The notes beneath the pieces were generated by a model, which had not been told where the DNA came from, did not search any database, and saw nothing but the letters and a program-made list of their open reading frames with translations. Below, piece after piece: positions 9,925-21,319 of a stretch of 64,000 nucleotides of DNA. This stretch comes from Eledone cirrhosa (taxonomy: Eukaryota > Mollusca > Cephalopoda > Octopoda > Eledonidae), in assembly GCA_964016885.1 (NCBI GenBank), contig OZ024744.1:64156962-64220961 (forward strand), in the 5' to 3' direction. Within the stretch, counting starts at the first letter, position 1. Each line of letters begins with the position of its first letter. The translations under genes and the position numbers were made by a program.

Positions 9925-10650
9925 CATACTCCCTCCACAGCACTAATATCAAGAACGTGACCTGGGCATTACGGTCAGCAGCGATTTGCGTTGGACGAGG
10001 CACGTCTCTAAAATTGTCAAGAGGGCCGAGGGTGTCTTAGCATCACTCAGCAAGACCTTTGTCAGCCGCTCTCCAGATATCTATTTAAGGCTGTATACAG
10101 CTATGGTGCGACCACACTTAGAATTTGCATCACCTATCTTGCTCAGGACATTGACTGCCTGGAAACTGTTCAGAGACGTGCAACCAAGCGAATACCCTCC
10201 ATCAGGCATCTACCATACTCTGAGCGCCTTGCTTCCCTGGGCATGGATTCATTGAAGCTCCGACGCCTGGCAACTGACTTGGTAAACACCCACAAAATTG
10301 TTAACCATGTTGCCAACAACAACCCTGAGTACCTTTTCGATTTCCATGTGTCTAACACACGTGGACATGCCCACAAAGTAAGAAAACAGCACAGTTCCCA
10401 TGACTTTCGGAAACATTTTTTCTCGCTCAGAGTTGCTGAAGTATGGAACAAACTACCTGCATCAGTTGTTAGCTGTCGAGATACTGCATCCTTTAAGGCC
10501 TCCATGCTTCCCGAGATCCACCAACAGAACAGCTAACACATACACACATGTACTTCCCTGACATTTGTGTATTATTCTATGTACTATATTGACAAGTTGT
10601 AGTGCACCTGAGCACTTTACACAATAATTTCATTATTATTATATTTCTTG
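9925..10650 (+). pseudogene. CR1-like LINE, RT C-terminal fragment
   Basis: Frames give RDLGITVSSDLRWTRHVSK, YTAMVRPHLEFASPI, a frameshift near 10135, then LKLRRLATDLVNTHKI, VSNTRGHAHKVRKQ and FFSLRVAEVWNKLPASVV, ending at 10536. This order (DLGV..SSDL, VRPHLEY, RRATK, W.LP..VV) is characteristic of CR1/jockey-type RT C-termini. The 3' UTR ends in 'tagtgcacctgagcac' and an (ATT)n tail. A second copy lies at 58010-58545. Confidence 0.85.
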
Positions 10651-10771
10651 GCAAAGTAAACAGCAGTGTTTTCTTTACATCTTTCTGCAGTATATATATT
10701 TTTTTAATATATATATACACACACACATATATATATATATGTGTGCGTGTGTGTGTGTATATATATATATA

Positions 10772-11640
10772 CTAGCAGTGGTACCCGGCGTTGCACGGAA
10801 TAAGGTATTTTGACCTACTGCATGCCTCGACAATATGTAAAGAAAATAAATCGAATACTCTGATGGCTGGATAATCTTTAAGATTTTCCTCGATGAAATG
10901 CAGGTTTTCACCTAATGCGGGCCCTAGGGGATCAAGAAAATGAATTTTTTTTATGTGCATAATATGCCTTGAAATTTCGGGAAAATCGGCTAGACGTAAC
11001 ACCTCAAAAAAGCCCTAAAAAGCAGAAAAAATGAAGTTTTTCACCTAATGTGGGCCCTAGGCCATAAAAAAGTTGGATTTTCTTTGCTCACGGTATGAAG
11101 AAGGGACTGACTAATACATAGTTACAATTTCAAGGAAATCAGTCTGATGTACCGCCTCAAAAAACCCCTAAAAAGCTTAAAACAAGTAGTTTTTCACCTA
11201 ATGCGGCTTTTCATCCTCTAAGGGGATGCATAACACTCCCTGAAACATAAGTAGTACACATGTAAAGTTTGAAAAAAGTCGGTTGGGTACTTCTCGAGTT
11301 TTAGGGATTCAAACTCACACACACACAGACAGACATCCTCAGCGAAGTGACGTAATGCAGACAGCAAACATACAGACAGATATTATAAGGGCACAACGTT
11401 ATATCTATGCATCTGTCTAAAAAGAGAAAGACTAAGAATTATAGAGAGAGATCGCTAAATCGCCTAATGTGCTCCCTAGGGCATTGAAAATTTGAATTTT
11501 TTTTTTTGCTCAGAATACTCCCTGAAACATAAGTATTAGATGTGTAAAGTTTGAAAATACATCGGTTGGGTGGTTCTCGAGTTTTAGGGATTCAAACTCA
11601 CACACACACATACAGACATCCTCAGTTTTATATATATAGA
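10772..11640 (-). mobile_element. Non-autonomous Helitron-like element
   Basis: Read on the minus strand, it starts with TC after an A (11640, TCTATATATATAAAACTGAG). It ends with a GC-rich hairpin region (aacgccgggtacc) followed by CTAG and a host T (10775-10772). These are the TC...CTRR ends and A|T insertion site of Helitrons. The interior contains two diverged copies of a block with 'ctcgagttttagggattcaaactcaca' (near 11290 and 11575), an internal duplication. No Rep/helicase is encoded. Confidence 0.72.
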
Positions 11641-11655
11641 TATATACACACAGAT

Positions 11656-11709
<54 letters not shown>

Positions 11710-11750
11710 GTGTGTATCTGTGTGTATATATATATATATATATACACTTT
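11641..11750. repeat. TA/CA microsatellite
   Basis: About 110 bp of TA and CA/TG dinucleotides flank the Helitron-like element. Confidence 0.85.
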
Positions 11751-11789
11751 AGAATGTTGAGAATAAGTGGGAGTAGTCTCTACTAATGA

Positions 11790-12578
11790 GGGTAATTTCT
11801 AATCTCTCTAATGAGGGTAATTCTCTCTCTCCCATTCAGTCTCTACATTCATCAGTCTCTCATAATAACACTTCCAGGCCTCTTTCGAACACATTTTTTC
11901 CACATCATCCCAATTCACACTAGTACACTGCCTTGCAATGTGAATCACTTCACTTCTCTGATCCTCACATTGCAAGACATTGGCAAACTGGTTTTTTTTT
12001 CAGCTTCTTTCTGAGCTGTGTATACTTGTCATCTAGCTTCTCTCTTAGAAACTTGGTACTGGTCTCTGCTACTCTCATTTTTCCAGTCTTTCTACATGTC
12101 CCTTGACTTTAATGGCTCTATCCACTGTGCTGTTCCACCACCAGGTCACCTTCTGTCTGGCTGGTGCTTTTACTCCAGCCACAGGTCTCATCAGTAATTC
12201 ACAATAGGTTGTCATGAAAGAATTTCCAATCGTCCTCTATGTCATAAGTATCTAACTTGTCTCTCTTTCATCAAATGCATCCTGTAGAGCCTTTCTAAAT
12301 CTATATTTAACAGGAAGGTCTTTTAGTTTCCAAACCCTCCACCTCCATATTTTCCTGTGTGTCTTGTGTTTATTCTTATGTCACTAATAATTAATTTGTG
12401 TTGGGTGACCTTAACATTTATTATTGTCTGTCTATCTTGTCTTACAAGTAAGAAATCAATCTGACTTGTGTATTTGCTTGATTGGTATGTGATCAGACAT
12501 CTGGCCTGATTCTTTGAAATTTGAGATGCAAATAGTTCGTTCATTTGCATCACAAGTTTCCAGTAGCTTCACTCCTGC

Positions 12579-12580
<2 letters not shown>
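11790..12580 (-). pseudogene. LINE L-A fragment: end of endonuclease plus linker
   Basis: On the minus strand the frame begins in the endonuclease (MNELF, SSKYTSQIDFLLVRQDR, TQHKLIISDIRINTR). It runs with breaks into the linker (CGWSK, VTWWWNSTVDRAIK) and the RARQC-like block near 11940. It is cut off at both ends, on one side by a (TA)n array at 12582. Confidence 0.75.
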
Positions 12581-12631
<51 letters not shown>

Positions 12632-12633
<2 letters not shown>

Positions 12634-13200
12634 AGGGTGGGTAAAATTCCCGAAATCCATGGATGAGTTCTCTCCAGTGCTCTCTGTCCCTCGTTATCAC
12701 TGCCATGTCCTGCGTTTCCAAGAGACCAGTGTATGTCCTTAGGGCGTCAACATGTTTTAACCTTGGTCTTCCTCTTCCAGTGTGTCCACAGGAGCACTGA
12801 GTGCAGTGTCAACTCTGGATGTCGGTGAGCATGTCCAGCTACCGTCAGTCTCCTCTGTGTCACTTCTGAGCTGACATTTGGGAGGCTCCTGTACAGCTCT
12901 GAGTTCTTCATCCTCAGTGTATACTAATTAATGTTCAGAGCCATCCTCAGCATTCTCGTGTAGCACCCATCTACCATCTGAGTGAGTTTCTTGGTCAGTG
13001 TCCAAGTCTCAGACCCGTACAGCAGCACAGACTCCACTACACCAACACCAAAGCCAAGTCATTACACCTGATGGGATGACAGAGTTCTTTGAGATACTGG
13101 CTGGAGTGCTCCAGGGAGATACATTGGCTCCCTACCTTTTTATCATCGCAGTGGACTATTGTAGGCGCCTTGCGCTGGAAAAACACCAGGACTCTGGTTA
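12632..13200. pseudogene. LINE family L-B copy with 5' inversion
   Basis: From 13042 down to 12632 (minus strand) lies the C-terminal/3' part of the family (YGSETWTLTKKLTQMVD, then KLRMKNSEL, then the end equivalent to SREFFPS). From about 13080 up to 13200 (plus strand) lies the upstream RT segment FFEILAGVLQGDTLAPYLF. Relative to the intact order, the 5' segment is inverted and about 400 bp between the segments are missing. This is the structure produced by twin priming during LINE insertion. Confidence 0.78.
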
Positions 13201-13740
13201 TATATATATATATATGCACATATACACACACTCATACATATGTATGTATATAACATCCTGTCAGGTCACTATTCAACGCTACTGGTAACATGTAACCCAG
13301 TACAACCTGTGCACGGTCGGGTCATCAGCAACTAAACCGGCAACCCCACCAAGCTTACTTGGTGAAGAGGGTGATTTTGAAAAACCCAGGAGAGTCAACG
13401 GCTATCCAATAAAGTTGTTTTTTTTGTGGAACAAGGAACTCCTAGTCTTCATTAAGACATCTCTCTAGGTCACTCTGATATAGAACCTGCGACTTCATTA
13501 GCATCCAGTGATGTAGATCAGTTCTTTTTTGGGGTAAATGCATTCGATGTTCATAGAGTGGGATTGGCTCCATGCAAAACCTTTCCTCACTTAAAAAAGC
13601 TTCAAGCACAGGCATTGCTTGATATGTGATATTTTTTGTGATGCATGGTATCACTGGCCATAAGCAAGTCTAAAAAGCCATGTCCGTGATGCTCATGCTT
13701 AAGTATCAAGCGAAATCAAGTTGCAGCCATCATATATATA
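13201..13740. other. Unassigned sequence
   Basis: After a short TA/CA repeat (13198-13245) I find no recognisable gene or repeat. A 70-residue minus-strand frame (13654-13442) matches nothing I know, and its continuations contain stops. Confidence 0.35.
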
Positions 13741-13873
13741 TATACACACACATATATATATATATTTATATAAATGAAATTTCAAAGTGAATGGAACATT
13801 TTGCTCTAAGAGTTCCCCACACTCTGAAGAAGGGATTTTTAAGTCATGAAATATTTGGATTAAAATAATAATA

Positions 13874-14047
13874 GTTTCTACTTTTGGCACAAGGCCAGCA
13901 ATTATCCCAGTGCATTACTGGTACTTTATTTTATCGATTCCATAAGGATGAAAGGCAAAGTTAACTGCGGTGGGATTTGAACTCAGACCGCAAGTCTATG
14001 CCGCAAAGCACAATGTCTGACCCTCTACCGATACTACCAATTTACCA
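13874..14047 (-). mobile_element. tRNA-derived SINE (family 1), near full length
   Basis: Complete antisense copy from the 'tttctacttttggcacaagg' 3' end to the head 'ctctaccgatactaccaattta'. Short AATAATA repeats flank it. Confidence 0.85.
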
Positions 14048-14480
14048 ACAATAATAAATACCAGGTAACAAACTTTTTTGTTGCCTTCATTTTACCATTC
14101 ATTTCACATTGTCTTAGCCTTCTTAAAGATAACATATTCTTCATTATATACTATACACAATGTTTCAATCAAAATACAACATTCTATGTACTGATTAAGC
14201 ACTAAACCTCGCCTTTTGTTTTCAATGTTCAACATTCACATACACACATATATATACATAAGTGTGTGTGTATCTAAAATGTAAATGTTTGAAATTTTTC
14301 TTTGTCAAATTGTTAAGCTTCTCAGATTTCTATAATATTTATTTGCCTTAACATGTTCTATTTAGGTATTGTTGCTGTGAACATATCATTTATGAGTTGG
14401 CTTTGAAACAAGTATTTTTCACACATAATATCATTGTGCAGTTCTGCAACCTCTACCATTTACTTATAGCCCTGTCAAAT
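14048..14480. other. No feature recognised
   Basis: AT-rich sequence with a short CA/TG repeat near 14240-14275. I see no gene. Confidence 0.4.
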
Positions 14481-14539
14481 CCCCAATGACTGTACCCGTC
14501 TCCCTCCCCAGAGCTGAGAGGGCTCTACAGTTGGGTCTA

Positions 14540-15150
14540 TGACGAACAATCTCCCTAGTGATGGTTCCACCCTGTACACTCTGTAAGGGTGGTTGGCGAC
14601 AGGAAGGGCACCCTGCTGTAGAAAACATGACTAAAAGAGTTGTGAGGACCTTTTGGTTGTGTGAAAGACACAACCTCTCTTGTGTTGGTGATTTACTTGC
14701 GAAATGCACCTAGTACACACTGTAAAGTGGTTGGTGATAGGAAGGGCATCCAACCATTGAAAACTTGTCAAACAAAGGATTGGGAGGACCCTTTAGTTGT
14801 ATCAAGGACATAACAAAATATCCCTAGTGCTAGTGATCTACACAATAAAAGCACCAAGTATATGTTGTAAAGTGCTTGGTGCAGGAAAGGCATCTAGCCA
14901 TAGAAAATTTGCCAAACAAGGAATTGAGAGGACCCTTCAGTTTGTGTTAAGACAACTTCTCCTCTGTGCTTGATATGACTGTATGTAAGCAGGATTCAGA
15001 CCCTTTGACCAGTCTGGGAGATCAGTAGCTTTGCTTTAGCACTGATTTGGTCTTTGTAGACCCATCTAACTCATGCTAGCAGGGAAAGCGGATGTTAAAT
15101 GTTGATGATATATCATCATCTTCGTTTAATGTCCATCTTCCACTATGTAT
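14540..15150. mobile_element. Two L-A LINE 3' ends, tail to tail
   Basis: A plus-strand 3' UTR with three diverged repeats of 'gtaaagtggttggtgataggaagggcatcca' runs to 'actcatgctagcagggaaagcggatgttaaatg' and a GATGAT tail at about 15100-15110. The opposite tail (atcatcatcttcgtttaatgtccatcttcc) of an antisense 3' end starts at 15113. Only a stub of the second element remains. Confidence 0.6.
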
Positions 15151-15629
15151 ATACATATATATATCTTTATTGTACTTCATCAGCTGTTGTGTTTTTGCCG
15201 TTTACTTTTCACACACATACATATATATCATTTTGTATTAAACAATCTTACAATCAAACAAAGAAAACAAATGTGGGCTGAGGACTAAACCCTGGTGAAC
15301 AACTACCAGCACATTGAATTCCTCCAAAAACAAAAGATCAAATGGTGAATATAAAACCAAACATAGGGACCACAATGCTAACTCCTACTTTAGCATGGAA
15401 ACTGGCCTTAAAATCTTGCTGCCATATATGTTCATGCATGCATGTGTATAATCATGCTGTTATAAAATGGACTGAGTAGTTGTTTGAACTGTTAGAAATA
15501 GCAGTCACATATCTGCTGTCTTAATGCATTTCTTAACACTTTCGTGACTGTATATCTGATGAAATACATCTCTATATTAATTAATTCAAGGAGAATTTGG
15601 AGAGAGTTCTAGCAGTTAAATGAAATAAT

Positions 15630-15802
15630 TGTTTCTACTTTTTGGCACAAGGCCAGCAATTACCCAGTGCATTACTGGTACTTTATTTTATTGACCCCGT
15701 AAGGATGAAAAGCAAAGTCAACTTCGGCGGGATTTGAGCTCAGATCATAAAGGGACGTAACTATGCTGGAAAGCATGGCGTCCGACCCTCTACCGATACT
15801 GC
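15630..15802 (-). mobile_element. tRNA-derived SINE (family 1) with 17-bp target duplication
   Basis: Antisense SINE flanked by identical 17-bp repeats CAGTTAAATGAAATAAT at 15613-15629 and 15803-15819. The variant insert 'agatcataaagggacgtaactatgctgg' matches the copies at 30631 and 53021, marking a subfamily. Confidence 0.9.
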
Positions 15803-15819
15803 CAGTTAAATGAAATAAT

Positions 15820-16291
15820 GATAGTTATACGCCACCATTTTAGAAGTATATAGTAATACTTTTAGCAGTGAATAATATAAACAAGAATATGTAACAATAA
15901 TGTATTTTATTAACAAAGGTTAGAAGAGCTGGATAGAGCTGGGCTGGCATGCCAAAATAAACGAAACAAACAAAATTAAGGTTTCAGAAGACACAGTCTA
16001 CTGGCTGAGGTGTTAGCTAGGTTGTGGTTAAATTGTTGTGTTACAAGTTGGTTGATGGTTGCGGGACAAAAGCAAAATTGCTGTTTACCTTACCACAGTC
16101 AAAGTTACAAGAGATCAAATTTATTAAAAGAAGCGGGAATTTCTCGGTTTGGGCGGAAGTTGAAAATACATATCTGTGCGATTGGCCTAACTTAGCCAAA
16201 TGATGCATGGACAGGGTATCAATGCACCAAAGGAAAGTAGCTTGCTACAGAGTTATTAAATTATCAATTATGCTATTATTAAGATAGTAAC
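15820..16291. other. No feature recognised
   Basis: I see no gene or repeat that I can name in this stretch. Confidence 0.4.
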
Positions 16292-17305
16292 TTAACAGTT
16301 TTTATTGGAAAATCTATAAATAAAGCAGGAGCCCTTTAAATTGCATATCCCAAGACACCAAAGGGGGCCCAGCAGGGAGCAAGCCTTGACAGTTGGAATT
16401 GGCTTTGGTCTAGGTATCTTCTTCTTAACCCACTTATTCCTGAAAGGGCTATGGAGGCAGAGTCCTATGACATGCTTTCCAGGGTTCCTATCAGAAGCAA
16501 CCATCCCCAAATGATCCACATGGACACTCCCACTCCCCACCCTCAGATGTTTCCCAACCATCTTGCATGTGGTTTACCACTGGGTCTCCTGCCAATTGGG
16601 TTTGCCCATAAAATCTGTCCCATAGTTCTTTCTTTAGTCATTCTAACCATATGTCCATAATGCCAGAGTTGTGATTTCGTCATGTAGAAAAGTAATGGCT
16701 CTACTTGGAGCGACTCTCTGATCTCCGAACTATGCACTCTATTGAGTAACATTACTCCAAAGACGCATCAGAGGAACTCTATTTTGGCTGCATGTATTCA
16801 GCATTGTATTCTTTTAGTCATTACCATAAGCAAGAGTTGCTGTGAATACTGAAATGAAGATAGTGAGTTTGACTTTTACACTAAATTTCCTTCTTCTAAT
16901 GACTGAGTGTTAAAGCTGACACATTACTGCACCAGCTCCTTCAATTCTTGAACTTAATTCATTCTCCTGCCTTCTATCACTCCTGAAAACGATCCAAAGA
17001 TACTTAAATTTCTCCTCCTGCTGCAGTGTAACTCCACTCACTGTGTGTTTGGATAGATGGTGCTAAATCATAACCATTCAATGTAGGTGATGGACTCTGC
17101 CAAGGATGCATATTGTCATGGTTCCCGTTTATAATCTTCATGAACAGGATTGACTTGCAGAACTGAGTCGGAAGTGGTATCAAAACAAATGGGTGTAGGA
17201 TGACTCAGTTGATATTTTCAGACAACATGGTTTACTTAAGTCATTGGAATGTGATCTCCAACATGCACTGGATAGGTTTGCTGCCAAGTGCTACACGTAA
17301 CTATC
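16292..17305. pseudogene. LINE of a third family (L-C) with 5' inversion
   Basis: On the minus strand, from about 17048 to 16292, broken frames give VSGVTLQQEEKFKYLW, AGAVMCQL, NRVHSSEIRESLQVEPLL, GHMVRMTKERTMGQIL and the end ASDRNPGKHV. From about 17060 to 17305 on the plus strand lies the preceding RT core: GDGLCQGCILSWFPFIIFMN, a degraded FADD (FSDN) and MHWIGLLPS. The upstream segment is inverted relative to the downstream one, the signature of twin priming. Related copies lie at 28186-28320 and 59120-60500. Confidence 0.72.
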
Positions 17306-17469
17306 ATCAAAAAGGTTTGTTATAATACTATATTCACACTAAGTGGACAGGATTGTATTAAAGCAGTATGACATATTACAGATATATAGACCATTAACCC
17401 TTTGATTATTATTATTGGCAGTAACAGCCTGCATATGAACCAATAACACTTTAATTACCAATAATGATT

Positions 17470-17672
17470 TCTAGTATAGGCACAAGGCCAGTAATTTGGG
17501 GGAGGGGAAAGTCAATTAAATTGACCCCAGTATATTACTGGTGTTTTATTTTATCGACCCCGTAAGGATGACAGGCAAAGTTAACGTCGGCGGGATTTGA
17601 ACTCAGACCATAACTCTATGCTGCAAAGCATGGTGTTCGACTCTCTACCGATACTGCCAATCCACCGCCCTT
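17470..17672 (-). mobile_element. tRNA-derived SINE, longer variant of family 1
   Basis: Antisense copy with an extra segment (aatttgggggaggggaaagt, then caattaaattgacccc) before the shared 'ttactggt.ttttattttatcgacc' block. It is probably a sister family. Near-identical flanks ctttaattac(c/t)aataa mark the target duplication. Confidence 0.82.
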
Positions 17673-17762
17673 TAATTACTAATAACCTGTCACCCACATT
17701 GATTTGGTCAGTTACAGCTCCCAAATATAGTGTTTTGACATTTGTTGTTGCTGTTATGGTTG

Positions 17763-17800
17763 TAGTGCACCTGAGCACTGTACACCATAATTTCATTAAT
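17763..17800 (+). mobile_element. CR1-like LINE 3'-end fragment
   Basis: 'tagtgcacctgagcactgta' followed by 'taatttcatta' is the same 3' terminus as in the CR1-like copies ending near 10650 and 58545. Only the last 40 bp or so are present, an extreme 5' truncation. Confidence 0.6.
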
Positions 17801-17899
17801 ATACTTATGTGAGTTTAGTTGGCTACCTATAAGGTTGCATCTTATCATAGGTTTCTTGGGGTTTTAATTATAGGAACTCCAGTCCTATCTTGTTACCAT

Positions 17900-18330
17900 T
17901 TTTCCTATGACATAAAGTAGAATTTGAACTCAGAATACACAGAGTCAGAGTAGATATTGCAAGATATCTCATCTGCTGCTCTAATAACTCCGTTAATCCA
18001 CTGCCCTAGACAGGTACCTTATTTATTGACTTAGAAGGAGGGATGGAAGGCAAAATTTACCTTAGTCAGATTTGAACTTGGAGTGCAATGAATGAGCCAA
18101 AACAAATATGGCAAAACATTTAATCTGATGTCTAACAACTCTGCTAATTCACTGTCTTACTTCAACTTAGTGTAGGTATAGGATTTCTAATTTAAGCACA
18201 AGGCCAGCAATTTAAATTTAAATTGACCTTATTACTTGACTGGTATTTTATTTTAACGACCTGAAAATGATAAAAGGCAAAGTTGACCTCGGAGGAATCA
18301 ACATATTGCAGGCGTATCGTCAGTCGATTG
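17900..18330 (-). mobile_element. Decayed SINE relics
   Basis: Three diverged stretches keep SINE family 1 landmarks in antisense: 'atttgaactcaga...ctccgttaatccactgcc', 'atggaaggcaaaatttacct...tttgaac', and 'aagcacaaggccagcaattt...ggcaaagttgacctcggagg'. They look like older, partly overlapping insertions. Confidence 0.6.
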
Positions 18331-18479
18331 ACAAAGTCCTATATATGTCCCATGTTCAATCGGTGGTAACAACAGTAAATAAGGAACTCAATACATTAGT
18401 AGAGTATATACAAGTTTAATATAGAAATGGCTTCTACAGGACTAGAACTGTTTCATTGGAAGGAAATCATCAAGAAAGC

Positions 18480-18728
18480 AGGCTTTATGTATATATAACA
18501 GTTGATCAACAAGCCCAGACCTCATTCGCTAAACGAGTCAGGTGGAGCTCGTCAAATCGGACCGAGGAAACAATGTTTCTTTCCAATTGCTGATACTATC
18601 TCTCGGTTGCAAGTTCAGGCAGAAGGAACAACATGAAATAAACAAAATGCATGGCCTGATACAGGAATCAAACTCACAACCTCAAGATTACGAATCCAAT
18701 TCTCTAACCACTCAGCCACGCGCCTGCA
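18480..18728 (-). mobile_element. tRNA-derived SINE (family 3)
   Basis: The minus strand starts with a tRNA-like head: an A box TGGCTGAGTGG (close to TRGCNNAGYGG) and a B box near gagtttgattcc. A body with 'aacattgtttcctcggtcc' follows. The fragment at 7268-7360 shares the body. Confidence 0.72.
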
Positions 18729-18924
18729 GGTATATAAAAACTATTAATTCTTTGGGCTGTCATTGAACTGATTAGTTATAGCTCTTAAATGTATGAAGTA
18801 TTAGGGAAGAGTAAAGTGCAATGTTTTAGGGAGATATAAACCCATAGTCTAACAAACTTGTAATCACTGAAACTGAAACATCAAAATAACCAGGAGATGA
18901 ATCATAAAAACAAGAACAACCAAA

Positions 18925-18930
18925 TTTATT
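18925..18930 (-). terminator. MRPS12: MRPS12 poly(A) signal overlapping the stop codon
   Basis: On the minus strand, AATAAA (18930-18925) overlaps the TAA stop (18928-18926). A U/GU-rich stretch (gttgttcttgttttt) follows immediately, as expected for a downstream element. I see no other AATAAA in the next 60 bases. The 3' UTR would then be only about 15-30 nt. This is a prediction from sequence alone. Confidence 0.6.
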
Positions 18931-19290
18931 TCTTTACATGTGCCAAATCATATTTCCCTCGTACACATTTTAATTTTACACCAGGAACATCCTGTAACCT
19001 ACCACCACGGAGAAGAACAATGCTATGCTCTTGGAGATTGTGTCCTTCTCCAGGTACATAAGCTGTTGCTTCACGACCATTACTAAGTCTCACACGAACA
19101 CATTTTCGATTGGCAGAATTTGGTTTCTTGGGTTTTTTAACTAGAGTTTTTAAAACTATGCCACGCAGAAATGGAACACCAAATGTTGGACGCTTCTTTG
19201 GTTTCTTGACTTGCTGTGGCTTTCTGTGCATTTGGTTTAGAGTTGCCATTTGCTGGCAACATTCCAAAAATGGTGTTTTAGAATAATTGC
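18926..19290 (-). CDS. MRPS12: Mitochondrial ribosomal protein S12 (uS12m), final coding exon
   Basis: This exon encodes 120 residues of the small-subunit mitoribosomal protein uS12m, which lines the decoding centre. The diagnostic blocks are all present: [11 protein letters not shown], the central [20 protein letters not shown], then [20 protein letters not shown], and the end [15 protein letters not shown] (RNA-binding OB-fold core). The exon begins at a clear acceptor (tttctttcag, intron end at 19291). Its first two bases (gc) finish a glycine codon started in the exon at 26903-26975. The TTG at 19267 is an internal Leu codon, not a start. With the first exon the protein is 145 residues, close to the roughly 138 of vertebrate orthologues. 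No stop or frameshift is seen, so the gene looks functional. All neighbouring sequence is transposon-derived. Confidence 0.95.
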
Positions 19291-19331
19291 CTGAAAGAAA
19301 TGAAAATGTTGCAAGTTAAGTTTACAAAATA

Positions 19332-20230
19332 ATGATCACATATATATACATAAGTCGTCAAAAAATGTATACACACTTTAACAGCATTCTCATAAATGTG
19401 AGTATACATTTTGGGGGGATACCCTGTATATATATTATATATATATACATACAAGGCTTGGGTGAAATGAAAGAGTTGATGCTAGAGCTGTGTAATCTTG
19501 CATGCATTAATTTCAACTCTTCTTATTAATAATTGCATTGTTTCTTTTCAAAGACTATGTTAAGAAATAAACCTCATTTAATCATTTCATATAGTCTGTT
19601 TGCTTTTTACACAAATTCAATTTAATGACTCTTGAAAAAATATTATTAAATATTCACTTTGCGTGAATAATGCGCTATAATGCATGTGGTTTTAAATTTT
19701 TTCATTTATCAGAAATATAGACTTGAATTGCTCGAATTTACTTTACGTGCTGCGTTCATGAATGCTTCTTCGAACACACTGTATATATATTTATGAGTCT
19801 TGTTACTCTGGATGGAGTTTCGTCTGTTTACCACAAGGACATGGTGGTTAAAAAGTCCAGTTTGCGATACATATGGTTCTAGGGTCAATCCTACTTCACA
19901 TGATTTTAGCAAAATGTTTCTTGTGTAACATTAGTTTGTGAATGGAATTTAATAGATAGAAACTGCAGAAATGTTTAACAAGGTCTTTTAGCTTCCATAC
20001 CTTCCTTTCGTTTGGTTCATATTTTGACATAACTAGTAACTAACGTGATCTGACCGAAGAAAAGAGAAAAAAAAAACAATTACTGGTTTCACTAAACATC
20101 CAGAATACTGCTTACTTCAGGTAATTGGAAGTTTCAAAATAAAAAATAAAAATGTTTTTAAATCTAATGTAAGGGAGATAAATCTGTGAAACAAAAATTG
20201 AGGTAGTTTAAGGTTAACTAAAAATGTTGG
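19332..20230. other. Intronic AT-rich sequence without recognised gene
   Basis: It holds a TA microsatellite near 19425-19455 and a scrap of LINE linker (WKLKDL on the minus strand, about 19985-20025). I see nothing else. Confidence 0.45.
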
Positions 20231-20233
20231 GTG

Positions 20234-21303
20234 TATCATCATCATCATCATCATCAACGTTTAACGTCCGTGTTCCACGCTTGCATGGGTTTGGACGGGG
20301 GTAGTCCCACTTGAGGCAAGAGTGATTGTCATGCTCGCATAGGACTGTCTGGCAGGTTTTCTACAGTTGGATGCCCTTCCTAACACCAACCACATTTACA
20401 GTGTGGGTCTGGGAGGTTTTTACCGTGTTGCCTACACGGCCACATTACAGCGTGGACTGTGTGTTTTTTTGTCGTGACACCTACACGATCTCATTTGTTT
20501 CGGCCTGGATGGCGCGGCACCAACATAACTTTACATAGAACGGGGTGGTGTGGATGGGGTGGGGGTGGTGGCGGGACGGGGTGTATTTTGTTAGAGATGC
20601 CTACTGGCAAGGCGGGTCTTCTCTGTTACTGAGTACCGCCAAAGGTCTCGGTCCAGTGACATTGTCTTGGAGAGGTGTAAGTGTGTGAGGTCGGAGTTTA
20701 TCAGCTCATCCCATGTTTTTCTAGGTCTGCCTATTCCGTGGCTACCGTCTATCTTTATTGCCCTGCACTTTGTTATACAGCTATCGACTTTCATGCGCAT
20801 CACGTGTCCATACCAATGCAGCCTTCTCTCGAGTAAACAACATCTGATCCCTCTTATCTCTAATTTTTTCCTTAGTTCGTTTATGCTTTGCCGTTCACGT
20901 ATATTACTGTTACACATCCAGCGGAGCATGCAAGCTTCGTTCCTCTCTAGTCTGCGTATATCCTCTGCACACAATGCCCAGGTCTCACTACCATGCAACA
21001 TTGCTGTTCGTATGCAGGCATCGTACAACCTGCCTTTCATTTTTAGGGAGAACCCTTTAGCAGCTAATAGTGGTATAAGCTCTCTGAACTTTTTCCAACC
21101 AGTTCTGACTCTAGCTACAGTACTTTCAGAGCACCCTCCCCCACTGCTGATTTTATCGCCCAGGTAACGGAAGCTGTCCACTATTTCTATAGAACCCTCT
21201 GCGCAATTGAAAGAGCTAGTATTTTGTGGGCACTTGCTGCTACTTATTGCACCAGAACACCGGCCACATGTAAAATCTATGTTCTTAGTTAGCTTAGTAG
21301 TGA
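20234..21303 (-). pseudogene. LINE L-A copy, C-terminal region and 3' UTR
   Basis: A nearly uninterrupted 244-residue minus-strand frame (21325-20591) contains the end of the zinc finger (FTCGRCSGAISS), SFRYLGDKISSGGGCSE, RTGWKKFRELIPLL, RLERNEACMLRWMC, RRLHWYGHVMRM and GIGRPRKTWDE. The 3' UTR has a single copy of the 117-bp unit and ends in an (ATG/GAT)n tail at 20234. The 5' truncation falls inside the finger. The sequence is well preserved, so the insertion is fairly young. It lies sense to MRPS12 transcription within its intron. Confidence 0.87.
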
Positions 21304-21319
21304 TTATAAATTTATATAA

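Noticed and set aside
13442..13654. 70-residue minus-strand frame as a possible host exon
   Set aside because: No recognisable motif, stops on either side, no convincing splice sites.
13815..13870. 'ctctgaagaagggatttttaagtcatgaaatattt' resembling a degenerate hammerhead near a Penelope-type end
   Set aside because: Stem II pairing is poor and there is no NUH site in register. It may be Penelope-related sequence, but I cannot support a ribozyme.
20667..21167. 166-residue plus-strand open frame with His/Leu-rich sequence
   Set aside because: Exact antisense shadow of the L-A LINE C-terminal coding region; the same shadow recurs at 39151 and 51732.
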